Below are positions 6,706-14,078 of a stretch of DNA of 14,118 bases, in pieces. Within the stretch, counting starts at the first letter, position 1, and every line of letters begins with the position of its first letter. Position numbers and translations under genes: made by a program. This DNA is from an uncultured Garciella sp. (GTDB lineage Bacteria > Bacillota > Clostridia > Eubacteriales > Garciellaceae): positions 1 through 14,118 of the forward strand of contig USMD01000050.1 in NCBI GenBank assembly GCA_900555725.1, read 5' to 3'. Under the pieces are notes generated by a model. The model was not told the origin of the DNA. It ran no database searches and worked only from the letters and a program-made list of their open reading frames with translations.

Positions 6706-6837
6706 TGAGGAAATTACACAAATAAGATTTTTCTTAAAAATAAATTTGTGCTACACCATATACGTTGTATATGACTATCCTATTAGATTTTAGATATAGA
6801 TTGTTTTGTTTGAGAAATTAATTATGCAATTTCCTCA
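6706..6837. other. Structured rpoB-rpoC intergenic region
   Basis: This spacer holds no gene but several pairings. TGAGGAAATT (6706-6715) is perfectly complementary to AATTTCCTCA (6828-6837). A nearer copy, TGAGAAATT (6811-6819), can pair with the same strand with one bulged C, so a long-range and a local fold compete. Between them lie CACAAAT/ATTTGTG (6717-6723/6744-6750) with inner ATTTTT/AAAAAT (6727-6732/6736-6741), and CATATAC/GTATATG (6757-6763/6767-6773) with a 3-nt loop. The local hairpin ends about 26 nt before the rpoC ribosome binding site. No T-tract or promoter is evident. Function unknown. Confidence 0.55.
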
Positions 6838-6879
6838 GATAAAAAATAAAATTTGAAACAAAGAAGGGAGAGAAACTCC

Positions 6880-9800
6880 TTGCAAGATCTGAATAATTTT
6901 GAATCTATTCGTATAGGGTTGGCTTCACCGGAGAAAATTAGGGAATGGTCAAGAGGAGAAGTGAAAAAGCCAGAAACCATAAACTATCGCACCTTGAAAC
7001 CAGAAAAGGAAGGTCTATTCTGTGAAAAAATATTTGGCCCTACCAAGGATTGGGAATGCCATTGCGGAAAATATAAAAGGGTTCGTTATAAGGGAATTGT
7101 ATGTGATCGCTGTGGTGTAGAAGTAACCCGTTCAAAGGTGAGAAGAGAGAGAATGGGTCATATTGAATTAGCAGCACCAGTATCTCATATATGGTATTTC
7201 AAAGGGATTCCTAGTAGAATGGGGCTATTGTTGGACATATCTCCAAGATCTCTAGAAAAAGTATTGTATTTTGCATCCTATATTGTAGTTGACCCTGGAG
7301 ATACTTCCCTATCTTATAAACAACTTTTAAGTGAAAGGGAGTATAGGGAACATAGAGATCAATATGGAAATGCATTTCGAGCAGGAATGGGTGCAGAAGC
7401 AGTAAAGGAATTATTGCAAAATATTGATTTAGATGCACTTGCTAAAGAGTTAAAAGCGGACTTAAAGGGAAGTACTGGACAAAAAAGAGTAAGAACCGTG
7501 AGAAGATTAGAGGCGATAGAGGCCTTTAGGAAATCTGGAAACAAGCCTGAGTGGATGATACTGGATGTAGTTCCAGTTATTCCTCCAGAACTTCGTCCTA
7601 TGGTTCAATTGGACGGTGGGCGATTTGCGACATCAGATCTAAATGATTTATATAGAAGAGTAATTAATAGAAATAATCGTCTCAAAAGATTATTGGATTT
7701 AGAGGCGCCGGATATTATTGTAAGAAATGAAAAGAGAATGCTACAAGAGGCGGTGGATGCCTTAATTGATAATGGGCGCCGAGGAAGACCAGTAACAGGG
7801 CCAGGTAATAGACCATTAAAATCCCTAAGTGATATGTTAAAGGGAAAACAAGGACGTTTTCGTCAAAATTTATTAGGAAAACGGGTGGACTATTCTGGAC
7901 GTTCTGTTATTGTAGTTGGACCAGAGCTAAGAATGTATCAATGTGGTCTCCCAAAGGAAATGGCAATAGAGCTATTTAAGCCCTTTGTAATGAAGGAATT
8001 GGTAAAGAAAAACTATGCTCATAATATTAAAAGTGCTAAACGAATGGTGGAACGTTTAAAACCAGAGATATGGGATGTATTAGAGGAAGTAATTAAGCAA
8101 CATCCAGTACTTTTAAATCGTGCACCTACTTTGCATAGGTTAGGAATTCAGGCCTTTGAACCGGTATTAGTAGAAGGTAGGGCTATCAAATTACATCCAT
8201 TGGCCTGTACTGCATATAATGCTGACTTTGATGGGGATCAGATGGCGGTTCACGTACCTTTATCTATGGAAGCCCAAGCAGAAGCTAGATTTTTAATGTT
8301 AGCTGCCAATAATATTTTAAAGCCTCAAGATGGGAAACCTGTGGTAGTTCCTACCCAAGATATGGTTTTAGGCTCTTATTACCTAACCATTGAAGTGCAA
8401 GGGGAAAAGGGTGAAGGAAAAGTCTTTACCGATTATAATGAAATGCTTATGGTTTATCAAAACGGTATAGTAGGACTTCATGCAAGGGTAAAAGTAAGAT
8501 TGACCAAAGAAATCAATGGGCAAAAGAGAAGTCAGCTAGTAGAAAGTACAGTTGGTAGGTTTATTTTTAATGAAATTATTCCTCAAGATTTGGGATTTGT
8601 AGATAGAAGCATTCCCGGAAATGAATTTATCTTAGAAGTAGATACTGTAGTAGATAAAAAAATACTTTCGAAAATTGTAGATAGGTCGTATAGAAGATAC
8701 GGTTCAGCAGATACTTCTGTATTATTAGATAAAATTAAAAGTTTAGGATATAAATTTTCTACGAAGGGGGCAATTACAGTAGGGGTAAGTGACATGGTTG
8801 TTCCCGAAGAAAAGAAAGAGATTTTGTCAAATGCAGACCAAGAAGTAGATAAAATACAAAAAATATACCGTAGAGGCCTTATCTCAGATGAAGAGAGATA
8901 TGAAAAAGTCATTAGTACTTGGACAAAGGCAACAGACGATGTTACCAGTGCCCTAATGGATAACCTAGATCCACTAAATCCAATTAATATGATGGCTGCC
9001 TCTGGAGCTAGAGGTAGTAAGAATCAGATTCGACAATTGGCAGGTATGAGGGGACTTATGGCAAATCCATCCGGTAAAATTATTGAGTTGCCTATTCGTG
9101 CTAATTTTCGAGAAGGATTAAATGTATTGGAATTCTTTGTTTCCACTCATGGAGCTAGAAAAGGGCTTGCAGATACCGCCATAAGAACAGCAGACTCTGG
9201 TTATTTAACGAGAAGATTGGTAGATGTTAGTCAAGATGTAATTATCCGAGAGGAAGATTGTGGCACTGTCCAAGGGTATAAGGTTACAGATATCAAAAGT
9301 GGTAGTGAAACCATTGAGAGCCTCTTTGATCGTATAGAGGGAAGATATGCTTTTGAAGATGTAAAGCATCCAGAGACCGGGGAAGTTCTTGTAGAAAAAA
9401 ATCAATTAATTACCTATGATATCGCTGAAAAAATTGTATTAGCAGGGATTAAATCGGTTATGATTCGAACTATTTTTAATTGTCAGTCAAAACATGGAGT
9501 TTGTGCTAAATGTTATGGACTGGATCTGGCAACTAGTCAAAAAGTGCAAATAGGAGAATCCGTAGGGATTATTGCAGCTCAGGCCATAGGAGAACCAGGA
9601 ACCCAGTTGACTATGCGTACTTTCCACACTGGTGGAGTTGCTGGAGGAGATATTACTCAAGGTTTGCCAAGGGTAGAAGAATTATTTGAAGCCCGTAAAC
9701 CAAAAGGATTGGCCATTATTTCGGAAATTGCTGGTACAGTACAGATGAAAGAAACCAAGAAGAAAAGAGAAGTAGTGATAAGTGGAGAAGATGGAGAAAC

Positions 9801-10464
9801 CAAAAGCTATTTAATTCCCTACGGTTCTAGACTAAAGGTATATGAAGGGGATGTAATAGAAGCAGGGGATGAAATCACAGAGGGCTCCATTAACCCCCAT
9901 GATATATTAAATATTAAAGGAGTACACGGAGTACAACAATATATTTTAAAAGAAGTACAAATGGTATATCGTCTTCAAGGGGTAGATATTAGTGATAAAC
10001 ATATTGAAGTCATTGTAAGACAAATGTTAGGAAAAGTAAAAATCGAAGAACCTGGAGATACTGATTTGCTTCCGGGCAGCTTAGTAGATATTTTCATTCT
10101 TGAGGAAGAGAATCAAAAGGTAGAAGAAATAGGTGGAGAGCCGGCTACTGCCCAAAGAGTCTTACTAGGTATTACCAAAGCATCCCTTGCCACCGAGTCC
10201 TTCTTGTCAGCAGCTTCTTTCCAAGAAACGACGAGGGTATTGACTGATGCAGCTATTAAAGGAAAAGTAGATCCATTAATTGGATTAAAAGAAAATGTAA
10301 TTATTGGAAAGTTAATTCCTGCAGGGACAGGAATGCCTCAATATCGAAATCTCAAGCTGTCAGGGACTCAAGAAGAAGTAGTGGAAAATGAATCAGAAAG
10401 CATAGTAGATGAGAAAGTCACGGATGAAACTAAAAGAGAGAGCAACGTAACAATTAAAGGTTGA
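6880..10464 (+). CDS. rpoC: RNA polymerase beta' subunit
   Basis: RpoC carries the catalytic Mg2+ site of RNA polymerase. A TTG at 6853 is in frame, but TTG at 6880 follows GGGAGAG (6866-6872) with 7 nt spacing and gives the conserved family start (M)QDLNNFESIRIGLASPEKIREW, so I chose it (1194 residues; the Bacillus subtilis protein has 1199). Either way the start codon is TTG. The N-terminal zinc ribbon has C60, C62, C75 and C78. The catalytic NADFDGD is at 447-453 with Asp 449, 451 and 453. The second zinc site has C794, C868, C875 and C878. Next comes the bridge-helix/trigger-loop region, including QLTMRTFHTGGVAGGDITQG. The last 30 residues are charged and variable. The stop codon lies inside the -35 box of the next promoter. 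Confidence 0.98.
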   Translation: MQDLNNFESIRIGLASPEKIREWSRGEVKKPETINYRTLKPEKEGLFCEKIFGPTKDWECHCGKYKRVRYKGIVCDRCGVEVTRSKVRRERMGHIELAAPVSHIWYFKGIPSRMGLLLDISPRSLEKVLYFASYIVVDPGDTSLSYKQLLSEREYREHRDQYGNAFRAGMGAEAVKELLQNIDLDALAKELKADLKGSTGQKRVRTVRRLEAIEAFRKSGNKPEWMILDVVPVIPPELRPMVQLDGGRFATSDLNDLYRRVINRNNRLKRLLDLEAPDIIVRNEKRMLQEAVDALIDNGRRGRPVTGPGNRPLKSLSDMLKGKQGRFRQNLLGKRVDYSGRSVIVVGPELRMYQCGLPKEMAIELFKPFVMKELVKKNYAHNIKSAKRMVERLKPEIWDVLEEVIKQHPVLLNRAPTLHRLGIQAFEPVLVEGRAIKLHPLACTAYNADFDGDQMAVHVPLSMEAQAEARFLMLAANNILKPQDGKPVVVPTQDMVLGSYYLTIEVQGEKGEGKVFTDYNEMLMVYQNGIVGLHARVKVRLTKEINGQKRSQLVESTVGRFIFNEIIPQDLGFVDRSIPGNEFILEVDTVVDKKILSKIVDRSYRRYGSADTSVLLDKIKSLGYKFSTKGAITVGVSDMVVPEEKKEILSNADQEVDKIQKIYRRGLISDEERYEKVISTWTKATDDVTSALMDNLDPLNPINMMAASGARGSKNQIRQLAGMRGLMANPSGKIIELPIRANFREGLNVLEFFVSTHGARKGLADTAIRTADSGYLTRRLVDVSQDVIIREEDCGTVQGYKVTDIKSGSETIESLFDRIEGRYAFEDVKHPETGEVLVEKNQLITYDIAEKIVLAGIKSVMIRTIFNCQSKHGVCAKCYGLDLATSQKVQIGESVGIIAAQAIGEPGTQLTMRTFHTGGVAGGDITQGLPRVEELFEARKPKGLAIISEIAGTVQMKETKKKREVVISGEDGETKSYLIPYGSRLKVYEGDVIEAGDEITEGSINPHDILNIKGVHGVQQYILKEVQMVYRLQGVDISDKHIEVIVRQMLGKVKIEEPGDTDLLPGSLVDIFILEEENQKVEEIGGEPATAQRVLLGITKASLATESFLSAASFQETTRVLTDAAIKGKVDPLIGLKENVIIGKLIPAGTGMPQYRNLKLSGTQEEVVENESESIVDEKVTDETKRESNVTIKG

Positions 10465-10489
10465 CAGTAAGAGGGCTAGGTGCTAAAAT
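10461..10489 (+). promoter_or_regulatory. Strong str-operon promoter overlapping the rpoC stop
   Basis: TTGACA (10461-10466), a perfect -35 box, contains the rpoC TGA stop (10462-10464). After 17 bp comes TAAAAT (10484-10489), 5 of 6 consensus bases, preceded by TGC, the TGn of an extended -10. Transcription would start near 10496, about 70 nt before the L7Ae-like gene. It should drive that gene and, past the terminator hairpin at 10844-10885, rpsL, rpsG, fusA and tuf. Confidence 0.8.
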
Positions 10490-10565
10490 TATCAAGGTAG
10501 TTAAATATTACAAGCGTATATTTTTAAGGTTTTCTTCATAAAGGAGTAAAGGAGGAAAAGGCATA

Positions 10566-10817
10566 ATGCTAAATAAAATCAGCCATTCTAAAAACAGAGT
10601 TGTGGGGATGAAACAAACCCGCAAAGCGATTAAAGAAGATAGGGCAAAAGTGGTATTTTTAGCTGAAGATGCGGATTTACACCTATTGGAGGAAATCAAA
10701 GAATTATGTGAAAAAAATCATTTAGAGATTTTCTATGTAAAAACTATGAAAAAGTTAGGAGAAGCTTGTAACATTGATGTAAAAGCTGTTTGTGCTGCTT
10801 TGTTGTTTGATGATTAA
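10566..10817 (+). CDS. ybxF: L7Ae-like K-turn RNA-binding protein (YbxF family)
   Basis: An 83-residue protein of the L7Ae/L30e/S12e/Gadd45 family. The segments RVVGMKQTRKAIKEDRAKVVFLAEDAD and VKTMKKLGEACNIDVKAVCAALL match the Bacillus subtilis YbxF pattern (GTKQTVKAL, AKDAD, MKKLGKACGI). Relatives bind kink-turn RNA; the cellular role in Firmicutes is not settled, though YbxF is reported to be ribosome-associated. The position between rpoC and rpsL is the conserved Firmicutes arrangement. ATG at 10566 follows GGAGG (10551-10555) with 10 nt spacing. It is probably the first gene after the promoter at 10461-10489 and is separated from rpsL by a terminator. Confidence 0.93.
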   Translation: MLNKISHSKNRVVGMKQTRKAIKEDRAKVVFLAEDADLHLLEEIKELCEKNHLEIFYVKTMKKLGEACNIDVKAVCAALLFDD

Positions 10818-10843
10818 ATCAAGATAAGTATGTTTAAGAGAAT

Positions 10844-10885
10844 AAGCTTGCACCTTACCCACTATCAGTGGGTGGGCAAGTTTTT
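10844..10885 (+). terminator. Terminator/attenuator hairpin between L7Ae-like gene and rpsL
   Basis: ACCCACT (10857-10863) pairs perfectly with AGTGGGT (10867-10873) over an ATC loop. CTTGC (10847-10851) pairs with GCAAG (10876-10880), with CC/GG pairs possible in between, and TTTTT follows (10881-10885). By rule this is a strong intrinsic terminator, yet rpsL-rpsG-fusA-tuf follow with no obvious promoter in the remaining 36 nt. It is therefore probably leaky or regulated. Confidence 0.8.
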
Positions 10886-10920
10886 CTATAGATAAATAAA
10901 AATTGATAAGGAGGTGCAAG
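10847..10920 (+). promoter_or_regulatory. Candidate rpsL SD-sequestering switch
   Basis: CTTGCACCTT (10847-10856), the 5' side of the terminator, is also complementary to GAGGTGCAAG (10911-10920) with nine Watson-Crick pairs and one G-U. That second strand overlaps the rpsL ribosome binding site AAGGAGGTG (10908-10916) and reaches the base before the ATG. Pairing would hide the site, and it excludes the outer part of the terminator stem while leaving the inner 7-bp hairpin intact. Complementarity is seen; regulation is inferred. Confidence 0.55.
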
Positions 10921-10921
10921 G

Positions 10922-11296
10922 ATGCCAACCATTAACCAATTGGTAAGAAAAGGTAGAAAAGAGCTTGAAGGAAAATCTGATTCTCCAGCATTAAAGGGAA
11001 GCCCACAAAAAAGAGGGGTTTGTACTTCTGTAAAAACAAGTACTCCTAAAAAGCCAAACTCTGCTCTACGAAAAGTTGCAAGGGTAAGATTAACCAATGG
11101 TATTGAAGTTACTTCTTATATTCCAGGAATTGGTCACAACCTACAAGAGCATAGTGTTGTACTGATCCGTGGGGGAAGAGTAAAAGACTTACCAGGGGTG
11201 CGTTACCATATTGTACGTGGTACTTTAGATACAGCTGGTGTAGAAAATAGAATGCAAGCTCGTTCAAAGTATGGTACAAAAAAACCAAAAAAATAG
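10922..11296 (+). CDS. rpsL: 30S ribosomal protein S12 (uS12)
   Basis: S12 sits at the decoding centre and controls accuracy. The protein is 124 residues, with the N-terminal extension MPTINQLVRKGRK, the loop TSTPKKPNSALRK (K43, K44) and GGRVKDLPGVRYHIVRG (K88, D89). The lysines classically changed in streptomycin resistance, K43 and K88, are present, so a sensitive-type S12 is expected. D89 is the residue methylthiolated by RimO in some bacteria. ATG at 10922 follows AAGGAGGTG (10908-10916) with a rather short 5 nt spacing. It is the first gene after the terminator-like hairpin; the next gene, rpsG, is 129 nt away. Confidence 0.98.
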   Translation: MPTINQLVRKGRKELEGKSDSPALKGSPQKRGVCTSVKTSTPKKPNSALRKVARVRLTNGIEVTSYIPGIGHNLQEHSVVLIRGGRVKDLPGVRYHIVRGTLDTAGVENRMQARSKYGTKKPKK

Positions 11297-11425
11297 TGCT
11301 ATAACTATGTATGAAATGTAGTATCATGGATACATTTATACGTGATAATATATAGGAAAAGCACAACGATGGAATTCTCCGTCGAGTACCGATGAATAAT
11401 TTCATTTATTGAGGAGGGAAGCGAA
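11297..11425 (+). other. rpsL-rpsG spacer with two hairpins
   Basis: This 129-nt spacer holds AAATGTA (11314-11320) pairing with TACATTT (11331-11337), loop 10 nt. It also holds CGATGGA (11367-11373) pairing with TCCGTCG (11378-11384), one G-U pair, loop ATTC. The second lies 26 nt before the rpsG ribosome binding site. No T-tract or promoter is seen. In Escherichia coli the long S12-S7 spacer is where S7 binds to control its operon; whether this spacer does the same is only a guess. Confidence 0.5.
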
Positions 11426-11896
11426 GTGCCAAGAAAAGGACCTGTGCCTAAAAGGGAAGTATTACCAGATCCAATTTATGATAGTGTTTTAGTTACAAAA
11501 CTTATTAATAATATTATGCTCGATGGTAAAAGAGGAGTAGCTCAAAAAATCGTCTATGGAGCCTTTAATATTATAGCTGAAAAAACAGGAAGAGATGCTT
11601 TGGAAGTTTTTGAAGAAGCATTAAACAATGTTATGCCCGTACTAGAAGTAAAGGCAAGACGTGTAGGAGGAGCTACTTATCAGGTACCTATGGAAGTAAA
11701 CCCTGATAGAAGGCAAGCATTAGGTTTAAGATGGCTCACCAATTACTCTAGACAAAGAGGAGAGAGAACAATGGTGGAGCGTCTAGCAAATGAAATACTA
11801 GAGGCAATTAATAACACCGGTGGTGCTGTAAAGAAAAAAGAAGATATGCATAGAATGGCTGAAGCAAATAAAGCTTTTGCTCATTATAGATGGTAA
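11426..11896 (+). CDS. rpsG: 30S ribosomal protein S7 (uS7)
   Basis: S7 nucleates assembly of the 30S head by binding the 3' major domain of 16S rRNA, and lies near the E site. The 156-residue length is standard. It begins MPRKGPVPKREVLPDPIYDS and shows LINNIMLDGKRGVAQKIVY and the conserved VKARRVGGATYQVPMEV (about residues 75-91), ending EANKAFAHYRW. The start codon is GTG at 11426, after GAGGAGGG (11411-11418) with 7 nt spacing. fusA follows after 41 nt, the usual rpsL-rpsG-fusA order. Confidence 0.98.
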   Translation: MPRKGPVPKREVLPDPIYDSVLVTKLINNIMLDGKRGVAQKIVYGAFNIIAEKTGRDALEVFEEALNNVMPVLEVKARRVGGATYQVPMEVNPDRRQALGLRWLTNYSRQRGERTMVERLANEILEAINNTGGAVKKKEDMHRMAEANKAFAHYRW

Positions 11897-11937
11897 AAGA
11901 CGAAGTATTTTTGTAGCAGAAAGGAGGAAAAAATTCT

Positions 11938-14013
11938 ATGCCTAGAAAATTTTCCCTAGAAAAGACAAGAAATATAGGAATTATGGCCCATATCGATGCT
12001 GGTAAGACTACAGCTACTGAACGTATTCTTTATTATACAGGCCGTATTCATAAGATTGGGGAAACTCATGAGGGCGCTGCGACAATGGACTGGATGGAGC
12101 AGGAGCAAGAAAGAGGGATCACCATTACTTCAGCAGCAACAACTGCTCAATGGAAAGACCATAGAATCAATATTATTGATACGCCAGGTCACGTGGATTT
12201 TACTGTGGAAGTAGAGCGTTCTTTACGAGTATTGGACGGTTCCGTTGCTATACTGGATGCTCAATCTGGAGTAGAGCCTCAAACAGAAACCGTTTGGCGT
12301 CAAGCAACTACTTATGAGGTACCCCGTATTGTTTTTGTAAATAAAATGGATAAAATGGGTGCGAACTTTTTGTACTCTGTAGATACCCTTCATGATAGAT
12401 TACATGCAAATGCTCATCCAATTCAATTACCAATTGGTGCTGAAGATGACTTTACTGGTATCATTGATTTGGTTAAAATGAAAGCTTATTTCTATGAAGA
12501 TGATCTTGGAACTCGTATGGATGAGGAAGATATTCCAGCTGAATATCAAGAGCAAGCAGAGAAATATCGAACAAGATTACTAGAAGCTATAGCAGAAACC
12601 GATGAAGACTTTATGATGAAGTATCTTGAAGGCGAAGAAATTTCTGAGGAAGAATTAAAAGCCGCTATTCGAAAGGCAACAGTAAATGTTGAATTTTTCC
12701 CAGTACTTTGTGGTTCTGCTTTTAAAAATAAAGGAATTCAGTTGCTATTGGATGCTGTAATTGATTATCTTCCATCTCCAGTAGATGTTGCTGCCATAAA
12801 AGGAATTAATCCAGATACGGAGGAAGAGGATGAACGTCATCCAAGCGATGAAGAACCATTCTCTGCTTTGGCTTTCAAGGTAGCGACTGACCCCTATGTA
12901 GGTCGTTTGACCTTCTTCCGTATGTATTCTGGTGTTTTACAATCCGGTTCCTATGTTCTAAATAGTACAAAGGGTAAGCGGGAGCGTATTGGACGTATCT
13001 TACAGATGCATGCAAATCATAGGGAAGAAATCACCGAAGTATATGCTGGAGATATTGCAGCGGCAATAGGTCTAAAGGATACAACAACTGGAAATACTCT
13101 TTGCGATGAAAATCATAAAATCATCTTAGAATCCATGGAGTTTCCAGAACCAGTTATTCACATTGCTATTGAACCTAAAACAAAAGCTGGACAAGAAAAA
13201 ATGGGAATTGCTTTACAAAAATTAGCAGAAGAGGATCCAACCTTTAGAACACATACCGATGAAGAAACTGGGCAAACCATTATCTCTGGTATGGGTGAAC
13301 TTCACCTAGATATTATTGTAGATCGTTTATTAAGAGAATTTAAAGTAGAAGCCAATATAGGGAAACCACAGGTTGCTTATAAAGAAACTATTAAAAAGAG
13401 TGCAAAAGCTGAGGTAAAATATGCTCGACAATCCGGTGGACGTGGACAATATGGACATGTACTTATCGAATTAGAGCCCCAAGAACCAGGAAAAGGCTAT
13501 GAATTTGTAAATAAAATCACTGGAGGAGTTATTCCTAAAGAATATATTGAACCAGTAAACCAAGGAATTCAAGAAGCTATGCAAAATGGTATTGTTGCAG
13601 GATATCCTGTATTGGATGTAAAAGTTACTCTTTATGATGGTTCTTATCACGAAGTGGATTCTTCAGAAATGGCATTTAAGATCGCCGGTTCTATGGCCTT
13701 CAAAGATGGTATGAAAAAAGCAGAACCCGTATTATTAGAGCCTATGTTTAAGATAGAAGTAGTTGTGCCTGAAGAATATATGGGTGATGTTATGGGCGAT
13801 ATTAATTCTCGACGTGGAAGAATAGAAGGTATGGAACCTAGATCAGGAGCTCAAGTAATTAGAGGATATGTTCCATTATCCGAAATGTTTGGATATGCAA
13901 CAGATCTTCGTTCTAAGACCCAAGGTAGAGGGGTTTATACAATGCAATTTGATCATTATGAAGAAGTACCTAAAAGTATTGCACAAGATATTATAGATGG
14001 TAAAGGGAAGTAA
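11938..14013 (+). CDS. fusA: Elongation factor G
   Basis: EF-G is the GTPase that drives translocation of tRNA and mRNA on the ribosome. The protein is 691 residues, a normal length. The G domain motifs are complete: AHIDAGKT (17-24), RGIT (59-62), DTPGH (81-85), NKMD (135-138) and GSAF (about 260). Domains II-V follow, with GMGELHLDI in domain III, RQSGGRGQYGHV in domain IV and GYVPLSEMFGYATDLRS in domain V. ATG at 11938 follows AAGGAGG (11921-11927) with 10 nt spacing. It sits between rpsG and tuf in the str operon. The sequence fits canonical EF-G1 rather than the EF-G2 or tetracycline-protection paralogues. Confidence 0.98.
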   Translation: MPRKFSLEKTRNIGIMAHIDAGKTTATERILYYTGRIHKIGETHEGAATMDWMEQEQERGITITSAATTAQWKDHRINIIDTPGHVDFTVEVERSLRVLDGSVAILDAQSGVEPQTETVWRQATTYEVPRIVFVNKMDKMGANFLYSVDTLHDRLHANAHPIQLPIGAEDDFTGIIDLVKMKAYFYEDDLGTRMDEEDIPAEYQEQAEKYRTRLLEAIAETDEDFMMKYLEGEEISEEELKAAIRKATVNVEFFPVLCGSAFKNKGIQLLLDAVIDYLPSPVDVAAIKGINPDTEEEDERHPSDEEPFSALAFKVATDPYVGRLTFFRMYSGVLQSGSYVLNSTKGKRERIGRILQMHANHREEITEVYAGDIAAAIGLKDTTTGNTLCDENHKIILESMEFPEPVIHIAIEPKTKAGQEKMGIALQKLAEEDPTFRTHTDEETGQTIISGMGELHLDIIVDRLLREFKVEANIGKPQVAYKETIKKSAKAEVKYARQSGGRGQYGHVLIELEPQEPGKGYEFVNKITGGVIPKEYIEPVNQGIQEAMQNGIVAGYPVLDVKVTLYDGSYHEVDSSEMAFKIAGSMAFKDGMKKAEPVLLEPMFKIEVVVPEEYMGDVMGDINSRRGRIEGMEPRSGAQVIRGYVPLSEMFGYATDLRSKTQGRGVYTMQFDHYEEVPKSIAQDIIDGKGK

Positions 14014-14018
14014 AATTT

Positions 14019-14044
14019 TAGCAACCTATTTTTATAGGTTGCTA
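14019..14044 (+). other. Perfect 11-bp hairpin between fusA and tuf
   Basis: TAGCAACCTAT (14019-14029) pairs perfectly with ATAGGTTGCTA (14034-14044) over a TTTT loop. No T-tract follows (next bases CATATGAAAT), so it is unlikely to be an efficient intrinsic terminator for the + strand. It lies 5 nt after the fusA stop and 18 nt before the tuf ribosome binding site. It may stabilise or mark a processing point of the mRNA, allowing different fusA and tuf levels. Confidence 0.7.
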
Positions 14045-14078
14045 CATATGAAATATAATTTTAAGGAGGAAAATAGAA

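Noticed and set aside
6853..6879. TTG at 6853 as the rpoC start
   Set aside because: The extra nine residues include the GGGAGAG binding site. Family proteins begin near the DLNNFESIRIG segment, which fits TTG at 6880.
11996..12214. Plus-strand frame overlapping fusA in another phase
   Set aside because: It lies wholly within the EF-G G domain coding region, with no independent binding site or family resemblance.
14031..14059. Promoter for tuf with TATAAT at 14054-14059
   Set aside because: The -10 matches consensus, but the -35 (TTTATA) is weak and lies in the hairpin. Transcription would start near 14066, inside the tuf ribosome binding site, leaving no usable SD.
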